A stretch of DNA of 64,000 nucleotides from the NCBI GenBank assembly GCA_963576735.1, contig OY755198.1:1736001-1800000 (forward strand). Reading direction: 5' to 3'. Both the position numbers and the translations under genes were made by a program. The notes beneath the pieces were generated by a model that saw only the letters and a list, made by a program, of their open reading frames with translations, was not told the DNA's origin and did no database searches. The DNA is from Bedellia somnulentella (Eukaryota; Arthropoda; Insecta; Lepidoptera; Bedelliidae). Within the stretch, counting starts at the first letter, position 1. Every line of letters starts with the position of its first letter. Positions 25,901 to 41,146 of the stretch are shown here, piece after piece.

Positions 25901-28900
25901 GCCAAATTGGTTCTGGCTCAGCATATGTGTCTCAGCCGCGTGTCTCGCAGGACACGTCAGCTGCTGCACGCTGGTTTTCAGCCAGCACCAGTTAGCCAGA
26001 CAACATTAAAAAAACATAATGCTCTATGTAGCGTACGAGTATATACTTATATCAACAAAACAATTAATTTATTGATTTAATATTCTTAAAATGCATACTT
26101 GCATTGAAATTCGATGCACTTTTTTCTGTTAAGTCAGATGACGTTATGTTTATGTTACACGCAAACACTGCACAGATGTACCATCACACCAAATCGCTGT
26201 CTCTCATTTACCAAGTCACACCCCAATCACAATGTTACCACAAACAAGTCGATAACATATTCGTCCTCGTTGCGATTGATTTTATATTTCCAATTGTTGT
26301 TCAATTTAATAATATTATTCGCGAAATGCATTAACCGTTTAACAACCATAAAACAGGTGCAACACAAGGTGTAACTTCACGACTGATGCACCAAAAGGGG
26401 TGGCCGATTACGATACATTTTTTGTGGATGTAGTATACTATGTGATACGAGTAGTATGTCACGTGAGAAGTGAGATGCTCACAGATTATATTCATACTCT
26501 CTGCTCTTACACGGCTATTGCTACAGTTTTTTTAGTAAAGGATAAGAAACACGCAAATTAAAATCTGAGCGCTAAGTGACATACGCCAGATTTCTGAATT
26601 GAGTATTCCAGCTGAGAACAACTTAAGTATCGTTCTGTCGCATTGAAATCTTAACAACTGAATGAGACAAAACGATACTTAAGTCGTTCTCAGCTTGAAT
26701 ACTCAATTCAGAAATCGGGCGTTTGATTGCAATACTTGAACTCGTAACATGATTACGATTATGATACTAAAAGAAAGTATGCTACAATTGATATCAAAGT
26801 AATTTAAGTCATTTTGCCCCCTTGATGCTCCAAAGCAAAACACAACGTTATCAAAACTATTTTAAAGAAAAGGGGAAATAATTTATTCATTGCCCCAGAG
26901 AACAATAAAACATTAGAATTTGTACAAAAACACACAATTTTAACTAAGAACAAAAATATTTAATATAATTAATAAATCATTTAGAGGCGTACATAATTAA
27001 AGTCCCCTCATAGGCAAAGAAAAGGTAACTGACGCAGCATTTTTTAAAGGCATAGCCTTTAAAACTGATTTTCAGTCAGAACCGTTTAAATTTTGTCCTG
27101 CTCTGATCTACTTTGATGACGTCACAACGTTCTTCCCCAGGACACATCCCACGTCTCGAGCACCGACGCAACAATGAAAGCTATAGCGGTAGCAGCCAAG
27201 ATGGTCCCGTACGACAGTGCAGTGTTCCTGATTACGGACAAGGAGCCGGCAGACCCTGAGAGGATGCCCCTGGCGCTCAAGAGTTTGGTGGAGAAGCGAC
27301 AGAAGGTAAGGTGTTGCATGAGGATTGTGAGCCTTTGTGTTCAAGTCATAATAAATATAATCAAAAAGTTTATTTTTCAAGATTAATTTAAAAATTAGCC
27401 AACGTGGATGGTTTTGGTAGTAGATGACGGCCACGCAAGACGTTTGAAGAGCAGATTGAAAACGATCTTACAAAGGCCGGAGTCCGAAGTGAGGGAGCTT
27501 CGATCATATACACCAAAGATACACCAACAAAGCACGAAAAACGGCCCCGCCCAACAGTGCTTATTTATATGGTAAGCACTGTTTCACTGACAGTCGCGTG
27601 CTGGATCTTGCAATAAATAATAGGTCTTAAGAAAATGCGGTAAGGTCGATAATTGTAGGAAAATAAATATTTAATTGTCAAACAGTCTTGTTATTCTCGC
27701 GGTCCACTTTTGTGCGTTGAATTTGTATGGAGTGCGGCATCTTTGGTATATATGATCGAAGGAGAGGAGATATACATGTGAAGGAAGCAAGATAGATTTG
27801 TTAGGATTGTGCAAAATGCCGATCGATAGTTTCTGCCTATTCACATGGGAATAAGGCGAGTGAGTATAAGTAAATATCTAAATATCCAAAGTGCTTGACA
27901 GTTTGATATACATACATACATACATACATATACTCACGCCATTAATTCCCATTGGGGTAGGCAGAGACTATCGATCGCCACTTCGTACGATCCTGACAAA
28001 CCTCTCTAGCTTCGTTTACATCCATCAATCTTTTCATACATGCTCTTTTATTCTTCATACTTCGGACGCCAGCCTTTTTGAGCACACTCTCAATTTGGTC
28101 CAAGTGTGTTCTCCGTGGTCGTCCTCTACTAACATTACCATCCACACTAGCTCTATAGATCCCTTTTAACAATTTTCTATCATCCATCCTCTCTATGTGC
28201 CCAAACCATCTCAACATTCCTTTTTCTATCTTTCTTACAATATCATCTTTCACACCACACTTTTCACGAATAACACTATTTCTCACTCGGTCACACAATC
28301 TAACATTACAAATTTTTCTGAGGGACCTCATCTCTACTGCATTCACTCTGCTCTCATGCTTCTTCTGCCACACCCAACATTCGCTTCCATACATAAGCGT
28401 AGGAACAAGAACAGCATCATGCACAGCCATTCGGGCCTTTTCAGACACCGATTGACTGATCATTAGGCTATTCATTGCTCCATTTACCGCATTACCCTTT
28501 TTCACTCTTCTTTCAATGTCTTCATCACATTTTCCATCCCTTGTATGTATGTTGCGGATATTAAAGATATTATAGGATCAAACGTTTTAACTTAAGAGAA
28601 ATGTTGGCTACAGTATGAGTATTTGATTTAAGTTTTAAGCAAAGTGAAAAACCTTGGTTTTTGTTCAATTTAACAGTGAAGTCAGCGCATGATTCTGATC
28701 TAGTAGTAGAATTTTAGCCTTGAGTTATGTATGTAACTTTGAACCCTGTAATATTATCAAGTAACATCATATGATAATCCCACAGCTATACACGATATGG
28801 ACAGAACCACACTATACTTCAGCCGAGTCTGAGATAGCTCTTCAGGAGTTAAGAAACTTAACCGACGTTACCGAAGGAGATGTAGTGCCATTCTCCATTG

Positions 28901-31900
28901 TGCAAATTATGGTAAGTGAATACGGAAATAGAACTAGGTTTAAATCATATATAAAAGAACATGTATTAAAAGATTGATGGATGTAAACGAAGCTAGAGAG
29001 GTTTGAAGGATCGTACAAATTGGCGATCGATAATCTCTGCCTACCCCAATGAGAAATAATGGCGCATCAAGCGATAGCTACGTAAAGATGGCGGACTCAG
29101 TTACCCACTAGCGGCGTCTCTTTCATATCCAATATCGCAGTATCAATTAACTTCTCTTGCTAAGCATAAATAAAATTATAAGTGAACAGTGGGGTGTACT
29201 GGCTAGTATATCTTTGCTGTCCCCAATATCTCCTAATTTAATTCTAACTACTTGTTCCCTTTATAATAAACCATGCAAGACCATTATATTTTGCCTCAAT
29301 ACTAAGCGGAACATAAATATTTATTCCTCTTTTAACAGGATTTAGACAAATCTACGAACGATGTGATGACCAAAGATAAGCAATTAAGTTCAGCGCAAGC
29401 TCGGTCAGCTAATTTACACTCTTCAGGTGCGGAATCATTAGAGGTAAATATTTATGGATATGTCTTATACAGGATGTCCCAAGAAATAGTGTCAAGCGGA
29501 AGTTCAAGGACAGAATACTGTGACCAGTAATGTCAAATAAGCCAAGGTTTAACAAAAAAATATGAAAAATCTCGAAAACTACAAAAAGTCGCGGAACATA
29601 CATGGGGGTAATTCGGGTACCCCTAGGGGTATTATGTCCTTGAACTTCCGCTTGACATTATTCCTTGGGACACCCTGTATATTTCATTGCCGTGCCGTGC
29701 AGGGCTGGCTTAGAATGTGACTATCCCTTTCTACCCACGGGTGTCGTAAGAAGCGACTAAGGGCGTGAGACTTTTAAAGTGTTTTTTGGGCGATGCGGTT
29801 GGAGACCCATTACCATCGATACTTTATTTCTACCTTCTTGTCCCCTATCAACTTCCAAATGTGGCTGAGGAGATTCTAGCTCTAAAGCTCTGGCTACCCC
29901 TTTTTAGGATTTATGGTGCAACATTTTAATGCTGACAAAGATCACTTTAAAATAGATACACATATCAATTTTAAAGCGATCTTTGTCAGCATTAAATTGT
30001 TTGTTATTCGATTTAGAACGTTGAATCTGGATTAATAAGTTCCTTTTGCATTTAAACATTTTATTTGTCTTTAACACCTTACTTATTTGTATCTAAATTT
30101 TACTATATCTAAATAATTTAAATCTTTTTGTTCATGAAAACCTCATGTGAGGATTATTACTAATAAATAAAGAATAAATAAAGGAAAGAAAAAATTCGAC
30201 ACAGGCGGGAATCGAACCCGCGACCTCGGGTATACGCCCCGGGGCTCTGCCAATTGAGCCACCGTGTCAATGGCTGCCAGCGCGAAATTCTTCTATCCTT
30301 TATTTCTTTTACACGTTTAAGCCTAACCTTTTTATACATAATTTAAAATTTCTACTTATAACAATATTTTTTTTTTTACTGAAATTTTCTATTTGATTCA
30401 AATCCATTTCTGTTTAATTTAAATCATTCCACATTACAGAACCTAGAAACACTCCTAGTAAAACGCGGTGGCGGCGACGCCATATCTCTTGGGGTGCCAG
30501 TCGAGACCGGAGTGGCAGCGCTGAGAATCTATATTGAGGGAGCTGTAGAACACGCCATACTGTATCCACCGAATGAGGGTAACATTCTACTATCATAACA
30601 TACATACTGCCATCTCATTCTAACCGTTATCGTGTCGATAAAATAGCGCTCCTGCTTGCCCTTTAGGATCGTATAAAGTATATGCTCTACTATATACTCC
30701 ATACGATCTTGGCGTAGGAAGAGAGAGCACAGTAGCAGTATCTCTCTCTTATCCTACATCGCGGTATCAAAGTATTTCTCAACCTTAGTATAAATATTAA
30801 ATTGGTACACAGTGGGGTATATTAGTATATCTTTACTGTTTCCATGCTGACGAACCTCTCGAGCTTCGTCTACATTATTCTATCTTTTTATACATTATCT
30901 TTTATTCTTCAGAATACGGATTAAATATAGTACTTATTCACGGTTATTATTTGAATCGAATCGAATCTTAGAATCTTTTGTAAGTTTAGTGGGGAAAAGC
31001 ACTATTTTTTGGTAGTCAAACTTAAGATGATGCTTTTAAGATTGTTAACCTTACAAACACACAATAAACCCAAACTTTTACGTTTTTAAAGTCTTTATCC
31101 CTATACAACACTACATAAAATGTATATTTATCCAGCACAAATACAAAAGTATCTCCAAACATGTGAATCGATTTATCACTGACCTAAATCAGTTACTTCC
31201 GCCATAATTATGTATAAAAATCGCCATGTCATTATACACCATAATTTTCTTTGTCCCTTAGTACCTACTTCATTATCGTGTCCATTAACTAATACACAAT
31301 GAACATACAATTTACATACATACATATGCTCACGACCATAAATCCCAATAGGGGTAGACAGAGCTTCAAAGCTAGTAACTCCTCAGCCACATTTGGAAGT
31401 TGATAAGGGACAAGATGGTAGAAATAAAGTATCGTTGTTGATGGGTTTCCAACCGCATCGCCCAAAAATCCAAATATATATATTATAAAAATATATAATT
31501 AACAAAATTTCACATACTTACAACATCTGCAGGAAAAGTAAAAGTAGACAGAGCTATTTCAAGCAGGAATACCACACGAATATTTACAAACATAAATATG
31601 GCTAAGTATCGTGGTGAGTATGTATAAGTGTGTATAATTACCAAAGTTTCGGTTTTAACATTACCTGAAACAGATAAAAACATAGTTAATACAAAATATT
31701 ACTTATGTATAATGGTATAATGTTGGTTTGCCAGGATCGTGCAAAGTGGCGATCGATAGTCTCTGCCTACCCCAATGGGAACTAACGGCGTGAGAATATG
31801 TATGTATGTATATATAGTATTAAGATGCCGTACCATTAACATTTTTACTATCTAAAAGTTTGCTATCATATTAAGGGAACCAAAAATTATAATGTAAAGA

Positions 31901-34900
31901 AACTACGAAACAGCTATACAAATACACTTTATTACAACCATAATAATTTATACATAAGTTAGTGAATAAATAATAATTATACTAGATAAACGTCCAACAA
32001 TATGGAGAAACAAACTCTGTTTAAATCCAATTTATCTATGCAAACTATTTCCTAGTTTGAACAAATATTTTTTCCAGCCCCCCAGATCGACCTGTTCAAC
32101 CTGACATCAGTGGAAAGCTTCTCCCCCCATTCGGGAACTGTCAACTTGTCACCACGTGACGTGAGTTTCGTGTTCCCGGGAGCGCAACCTACTAAGGATA
32201 TGTAAGTTTCAGCTGGTCTACTCTTTAAACCGAATACCATATATCGTCTGCTTACTGGTAAAATGTAGTAAATGCGTTTTTTACAAAAAAATAGTTAATA
32301 ATGCATTTATATGTAATTTTTGACGCTCTTTCTACTGGAAAAACGCAATAAATGATAGGACTGTTAATTACAGGTCATTTCTCAATTACAGGTCAAATAT
32401 GATAAGTGCACACCCATGCAAAAATTTTTTTTTCCCTAATATTTATAAGAAAATGGCCTATAATATGCTACCGCAAATAAGAACGTTAAATTTCCAATAA
32501 TTTAATTAAATAAATTTCTGCAAAATCTTATTTAGATGTTAGTAAAAAAAATACTTAAACTTTGAAAACCCTATATCTCCGTTTAACAAAATATGTATTT
32601 ACTACATTTTACCAGTAAGCAGACGATATCATTCAATTTCTAATCCTTATTAACGTTTATCTCGCTTATCGGTGTGTCAAACGAAGAAAATTATGAATGA
32701 ATAAATGTGAATGTAGGGTGTTCCTTGTTGCTTTAGCTCTTCCAAACACCTTCCATAACAATAGAATAGAAAACTCTTTATTGCACATCTTAAAAACATA
32801 AGATTTACAAACAAAATTTTACAATGAAGTACAAAGGTAAGGAACAATGTTAGTAATTTGAAAGTAAATTTATTATTGGATTTTTTTTTTGACAAATAAA
32901 CGTTTGATTTAAACAACACTCAAAAAATAATTACTTCAAAACATGTCGGCCATTTTGAATTTCAACGCATTTCTCTAATCCAAATTACTATCCGCCATTT
33001 TGAATTCCAATAAAAACCTCTACTCTAATTCCAGCCCGGCTAGCACGAGCCGTGTTTTAACTAGTTATCGCGTGGGATAAAGCAGCCATCTCTTACGCAC
33101 TTACTTAGGATCGTATACTGCCATCTCATTCTAACCGTTATCGTGTCGTTAAAATACCGTTCGTGCTTGCCCTTCAGGTTTTAAGTGATCCCAATGTCTA
33201 TATTGACTGCTGATGAGGAACTGACAGCTACAGCCGGGGACTGGCATATCAGTCTGCGTTGTGACACTTGCGATTACCGATTGACTTATTAGCATCCCTT
33301 ACTACAAGTACCTACTTTGGGCTTACTTGATCTATAACGAATGTCTTTACATATTTATTTGTACATAAATATACTCACGGCCATAAATCCCGAAAAGGGG
33401 TAGCCAGAGCTTCAGAGCTAGAAACTCCTCAGCCTCATTTGGAAGTTAATAGGGGATAAGATAGTAGAAATAAAGTATCGTTTGTGATGGGTCTCCAACA
33501 GCATCGCCCAAAAACCACTTTAAAAAGCCCCACACCCTTAGTCGCCTCTTACGACACCCGTGGGTAGAAAAGGGTAGTGACATTCTAAGCACGGCTTTAA
33601 AAATAAACTTCAGATTTATTCAACGCCCAACAAAAATAAAAACTTTCAACGCTTTTCTCTAATCCAAATTGCTATCCGCCATTTTGAATTCCAACAAAAT
33701 CCTCTACTCTAAATTCCCATTGTCCAGGTTAAAAGTGATCCCAATGTCCACATCGTCAGCTGATGAGGAAGTCACAGCTACAGCCGGAGTCTGGCATATC
33801 AGTCTGCGTTGTGACACTTGTGATTACCGATTGACAGTTTGCGCTAGGGCGAGAATACGATTCAACGCTGAGGTTCTTTCTAATGGTGAGTATTTTATTT
33901 GATTGTTATAGAATAGAATAAAATAGAAAATTTACTATACAGCTTAAAAATAAATCCAAAAATTTAGTTTATAATAAAGTAAATTACAAGTAAAGTCACA
34001 AGAGACACAACCCAAAGAGATACGCCCGATTTCTGAATTGAGTATTCCAGCTGAGAACAACTTAAGTATCGTTCTGTCGCATTGAAATCTTAACAACTGA
34101 ATGAGACAAAACGATACTTAAGTCGTTCTCAGCTTGAATACTCAATTCAGAAATCGGGCGATAGTCACAGCTTCAGATTTGTAAATTCCTCAGGCATTTT
34201 GGAAAGTTAAGTTCGGTAAATATTGTAAAATAAATGATTTGTGATGGGTGTCCAACAACATCCTCTAACAATCATTTGAAAACCCCCATCACACTAAGTA
34301 GTTTCTTACGACGGCAAAAAAAACTGTGGTACCCTTTCAAGTATTTTCAAAAACAGCTAAATATAAAATAAAATATAATAAAAAGTAATAAAGAAAATAT
34401 ATTAACCTTATCCGTTCTCCCGCCATTTTCGATCGTTTTTTTTCTAGCACTTCTAGGCCAAGGACACAAATCACATACAGCCAACATCTCTTAGATAACA
34501 CCACTCGATATAAATACTCCTTGTCGAGCTATTTCATTGCAAACTTGATTCAACCGGTTTGCGAGAAACTTTACGATTTATTACTTTAGAAATATTGTGA
34601 TTTATATGACTACATATTATTTAATAGGGTTAAAGTATTGATAGACTTATTTAAGGATGATATAATATTTAATGAGCGGAAATTAATTAATGAAATATAT
34701 TTTTAGTAATAATAGATCTCAACTTAACCGAGGATGCTATAAATGTAATCAATTAAAATAAATGGATATTTAGGTAAGATAATTATCTATAAACTTACGG
34801 CCTATCCTAAAAGAGGTAGCCAGAAGTTCAGAATAAGAAATTCCTCAGCGACTTTTGGAAGTTGTGGTGGGGGTAAGATAGTAAAGCAAACGTTTTTGGT

Positions 34901-37900
34901 GATGGGTCTCTAACTTCATCGCCCAAAAACACATAAAAAGCCCCAATACCCTTAGCCGCCTCTTACGAACATACACAAGAAGAAATGGGGTAGTTCTATA
35001 CTAAGCCGACTCTACACTTATTCGAGGATGCTATAATATTTTAAAAGGGTGGAAATTAAATGATTAAATATATATTGTACTATAACCACGAAACCTGTAC
35101 TCACGTCTATCCTAAAAGGAGTTAGCTAGAGCTTTAAGGTCAGAAATTCACTGGCCACTTTTAGAAGGTGAGTGGGGAAAAGGTTGTAAAGTATGGTTTA
35201 TGATGAGTCTTCAGTCATTTAATAAGCCCGACCTTAAGTTGCCTTGTACTCCACTCGCTGAAGAAATGGGGTAGTGGTATTTCAGTTCAGGCCAACCTTA
35301 TACAGTTAGTGTAATTAATTTGATATATCACTTAGCAAAAACAGGTTCTAGCGAAAACCAAGCCGTTTTTTTTTCATCGCAAACCAAAGCATAAAAAAAT
35401 ATCTAAGTGTTATAGCGACCTTATTGGACATAACAGAAGCATATTAGTAATTATTTAACAGTTACATATTGTATGATACTAATATTATATACCTTATGTA
35501 GTGTTAACTTTTAATTGCACTAAACCACTTCTTCCCGCGACGCGGTCATAGTAGTACTAAGGGTATTGGGGCCTTTAAGGGATAATAGTGCGATGGAGCT
35601 TGAGTGGACACCCACCGCCAACAACCTTTATATTTCACTCTTTTCACCCCTTAACATCCAAAAGAGGGCAGAGGAATCTCTAATTCTTCAACTGAGGCCA
35701 CACTTCTTGGGATTTGTGGCCGTGAGTATATTTAGAGATATAGAGAGGAAACTTGCGTATTTTAAAATTTTTGTAATGGAAAAAGTCCTAAACTGATTTC
35801 AGAAGTGTGATAAAGCGTGGGATAAAGCAGCCATCTCTTACGCACTTACTTAGTATCGTATACTGCCATCTCATTCTAACCGTTATCGTGTCGATAAAAT
35901 AGCGCTCGTGCTTGCTATACAGAAAGACTTTTATTGTTAAGAAACTACAATCTTTAAAGAAAACTTTATATAAGATTTATATCGTCACGGTAAATATCAC
36001 AAGGGGTGAACGGGACTGGAGAAACAAGATAACAAGATATTGCCTTGCCAATTTGTGAGTTAAATTTGAATTTGTACTTTTACTTTTATTTCTAGTTATT
36101 CTTTGTAATAAGTTCGTATTTTTTTTTTTTAGTTTTTTCAATATTTGTTTTTTTCTATAAAAGGCTTTGAATAAATAAATTCTGTCTGTTCTTTGTATTT
36201 GTAAATCTACCCGTGTGAAACTGGGCATTAAATGCTATAATAATCATTTATTTGTCGATGCAATATATTATTTTATAATATAAGTCAAGTCTTCACAAGT
36301 TATTTTTAAGGTTATTTTTACGATAAACATCCTAATGGCTTCTTTTGTCTATAAACCGGCTCTTTATAATATTTACGTAGATCGTAATGTCAGTAGAGGA
36401 CGACGACGTAGGAAACGTTTAGATCTAATAGAGAATGTGCTAAAAGAGACATGTTTGGAAAGATTGATGAATGCTTGAGAGGTTTTTCAGGATCGTACAA
36501 AGTGGCGATCGATAGTCCTTGCCTACCGCGATGGGAATTATGGGCGTATAAGCGAGTAGGTTTTGTTTTTTTAAATAGAGACTTCTTTCGTCATATATGT
36601 CCCCACCGAGGGACTCAAACCTAACCTGCATCACTATAATTTCATCCACCACTCTAGTTGACAGAAAAAACTAAAAAAAAAAAATACAACACATTATTTG
36701 CTTTCACCTAATCATTCTTTAGTACCGGAAATAATCTATTACGTATTAGTAGGTCAATTAATATCAAATACAGATTTCCTAGAAATAACACTACCTATAA
36801 CCTTCATTTTATACGTTTTAATTCAACCTTACGTCTGTTTCATTACACCTTACAACACACTAGCACGAAATAAGGTTTAACGTCCCAACCTTACGCTACG
36901 CATTTCACCTCTATGCTGTCACAAAAAAAGAAAACAAAAATGCACGAAAACTGATTTGAAATTAGAACACGCACATTATCGCGCCACGATGGGTCTATCA
37001 CAACTGAATTAGTCGATTAAATTAACTTAGTATATGATATTATATCTTATGTTGCAGTAAAGTAAATATTGAATAGATAAAATATCCAATCGTTTTCAAA
37101 TAACGATGAGATTTATCGATATTAATATCACTTCGCGAAAATGATCTCAGTTTAAATGTCGTAAAGATCTCCCTTTGGTTCTTTCTCTTTACAAACTCCA
37201 GTAGTGTTTAAATATTGGTAGGATATATTGTTATTCCACCATTTCGACAACTAATACATACATATAATCACGGCTATGAATTCCAAAAGGGGTAGCTAGA
37301 GCTTCAGGGTTAGCCATTCCTTGGACACTTTTGGAAGTGGAGTGGGGAATAGATTGTAAAATAAAGGTAGTCAGTGACGAGTCTCTAGCCACATCGCCCA
37401 ATAATTACTTAAAAAAACACCACCGATTAGAAATGCGTTAGTGCTATACTAAGCTAACATCACTCAGTGAATCAGTCAACAAAGTACTCGATAGTCCGAA
37501 GTATGAAGAGTAAAAGAATACTAGTGGGTAACCCTGGCGCGACTACGTCGCGTCCAATAAAATGAGTTTATTTTGAAACTTTCCGACCAATCACAGCGCA
37601 GCTCTTTTGAATTTCTAGTGAATTTTTCTGATTGGCCGGTTTGAAAAAATTACGACCAATCATAGCGCATCTCTGATCGACTAAAGTTTGCGCGCGCTTA
37701 TGACACTCAAGCAGAGTCTATGGGCCAAAATCGAAACTTTGAAATTCTGTAACAATTAACTTAATCCAGTTACATCAGATGTCTGAATTTTGTGCACACC
37801 ACGGCCGCGAACTGTACAAAACGATACCGGAACCAAATTTCTAGCTTAACTCATCGCGTCACAGGCTTCCGGGCAAGAAAGAGGCTTACAGAAATAATAT

Positions 37901-40900
37901 ATAAAGAAAAGAAAGATGTTTGAAAATATTGATGGATGTAAATGATAAGAGAGCTTTGCCAGGATCGTATAAAGTGGCGATCGATAGTCTCTGTCATCCC
38001 AATAGGAATAATGGCGTGAGTATATGTATATTGATATAGCCATTGCTCAAATATCATGTATACTTTTTTGCAAATAAATAATTTTATTTAATTAATATTT
38101 AAATAAAATATGTTCATAAAGTGACTACAACATGGCAGTAAACTTTTTACATCTATTGTTTAAGATGTCAACTAAAACGAGAATAGGACGTCATAACCGA
38201 CCTCTTTGGCCTAAAGAAGCAGGTTTTGTCGTCACACAATGTTATGATAATGGTTAATAGACATACATACATACATACATATACTCACGGCTATGAATCC
38301 CTTGCAGGGGTAACCAGAGCTAGGGAATCAGAAATTTCTCAGCCACTTTTGGAAGTTGCGTGGGGAAAAGATGTTGAAATAAAGGTTTTTGGTGATGGGT
38401 CTCCAACCGCATCGCCCAAAAATTCCTTAAAAGCTCCAATACCGTTAGTCGCCTCTTACGTACACCCACCGGAAGAAATGGGGTAGTGTTATTCTAAGCC
38501 GACACTACACGGCAAAGTGGTTAATAGAATACCGATATTATAATTAGCCATTACCCATTTTTCTTTCCATGGGTTTCGTAAGAGGTAACTTGGGGATTAT
38601 GGGGTGTTTAAAGGGATTTTTGAGCGGTCCGGATGTTTCTATTTTCAATTCCGATTATTTTTTTTGTCTGCCATGTAGTACCGGCTTAAAATGGTACTAC
38701 TACCCCTTCCTAAAACTGAAAGTATGGGGCTTTTTTAAGTGGTTTTTGGGCGATGCGGTTGGAGACCCATCACCAACGTTACTTTATTTCAACCAACTTC
38801 CAAATGTCCAACTTCAAAAGTTTCTAGTTCTGAAGCTCTGCCTACCCCTATTTGCAATTTATGTCCGTGAGTATATGTTATGTTATGTTTCTTTCTATTC
38901 TAAATCATAGCCAAGAATAATGTAAATGCGTCTTACATCTAACCAAAGCTAGATAGTCAACACATGATGAACAACTTTATCTGTGGATGCGTCACTCAGG
39001 GGTTATCGCTTGCACTCATTAGTTCCGGATACATCATCACGACTTTTACGTTAAGGAGTAGTCGAAAGGTTTAAACACTTCATAAAGAGAATGAACAATG
39101 AATGAAATAAAGGGAACATATCACATGACACTGTGGTCACCTGGTGTTTGGTTGAAAAGTAAATGAATATAATATTTGTCTATACTGAGAAATCTCGCAA
39201 GCTTCGAATACATTTATCAATGTTTTCATATTTGCCCCTTTTTTTTCCTCACATATTTTTTTATCAATGATACTTTCATTATTAACTTTTATTAAGGGCT
39301 TCTTAAGGGTTCTTTACCCATCATCAAGAATAATTTACAATCTCTTCCTTACTCAACTTCGAAACCTGGCTGAGGAATTACTTATTCCAAAGCTCTGGCT
39401 TGGGTACACCTTCTAGGGATTTATAGCCGTGAGTATATACGTATATGTATGTAATTCTTTAACTGTTTACAGGTCTGCTTAATCTTCGAGTCTACGGTCC
39501 AGTAGCTACGGTGAGGGAAGCCACCCTCATTGACGAGTACGGAAATGAACTGAGCGCACTTCCATTCAGGTATTTATAATACCTAAGTTCTCTTAGTATT
39601 CAATTTGAGCTCACATACATTTATCTTTTCTTAAATGAAATAGTAGCATGAGGCTTGTGACAGCGCGCATGTCATATGAGAAGTGAGAAACTGACATGCT
39701 AATACAAAATCTGTTAGTATCTCACTTTTTACATGACATACTCGCTCTCACGCGCCTCATGCTACTGGGATGATCTATTATTCACCTCACAACGGTGAGG
39801 GAAAACATCGTGAGGAAACCCACATGGCTGAGTTGGACTTAGTCATGTGACAGTGTATTCGTACAAAACGGCGATAGGCCTGCCCCCTATCACGTGAGTA
39901 CACTGTCCATGCAAAACGTGGGTACTCTGAACACCAGATGACAAAGTCACGTGATGTTCAGAAGTATTAGTACCTCTGCCAACCCCTTCGGGGCTATGCG
40001 GCGTGAACGTTTATGCTTAATTATGCTTATGCTTATACTTCGCCTTTATATATGAATAATTAATAGCACACAATCTAAATTAAATACATATTATTTAATG
40101 CTTCCAATCTATATACGTAAGTATAGCGTAACATATCTATGGTGTTTTTAAAGAGAAGAAGCTAAAAGAAACTCCTTAGATGCACATTTTTACAAATAGA
40201 AATTGATACAATTTCGTGTTTGACATGTTTTTTTATACTTCAATTGAATTGAATCTTAACATTTTTTTACACGTTTATATAAGACTAGTGGATCGTCCCA
40301 GCTTCGCACGGGTAGCGTTGTTTTTTTAAATATCTGAGGTTTCTTTCTTCAGTCACTGCTCAAGCATTGTGAAATTCAGCGCAATGTTTTCAATTTATTA
40401 AATTTATAGCACTCCCTAAACAGTGTAGTTTGGTGATTTTAAATGCGCTTTTATGAACGGTTCAGTATTTCCGTTTAATAGCAAATTTTTAAATAAAACG
40501 CTATGAAGTATTTATAACAATCTAAAAAATAAATCATTTCATTACGTGATGTAGGATGCAACTACTGGCGCCATCTAGTATGTAATATGTAAATTAGTAA
40601 AGATTGATCACGGGCGCGGTGGCTTATTTTATGTATGATTTCGGTGTTTGTCTACCGATTTCTATGATTTTTTTTTTATTGAATAGGTAATAATGTTACC
40701 TTTTTTAAATTAGGGATGAGTGAGAGGTTTACAAACGTAAGAGTAAAGAAATATAATAAAAATGTTCCGAACTGCTAAGCTATCAGGAATTACACGTGTT
40801 ATTGTGAGTCAACCGTAAAAGATAGACATAAACTGTTAAGGCTTTTTTTTTAGATAATTTTATGAAGAATATTTCCGTCACACATGATTTCTATGTAAGT

Positions 40901-41100
40901 TTAACCATTGAGGCTGCACACGCGACGGAAGCTTAAAAAATGGAGTAACTTCTCCCGTTTTCCCAAAATTTCCCAAAATTCCCCTTTACTACTCTGCTGG
41001 AAAGTATACAAAAACCTGCGCAGGTGTATGAAGAATAATTGTACCAAGTTTCGTTAAAATCCGTCGAGTAGTTTTTGTTTCCATAAGGAACATACAAACC

Positions 41101-41146
<46 letters not shown>

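Noticed and set aside
38569..38910. 113-codon frame
   Set aside because: It runs across two SINE-A pieces; no protein features.
41101..41142. Minus-strand frame with repeated CLSV residues
   Set aside because: It is the GACA microsatellite read in antisense.
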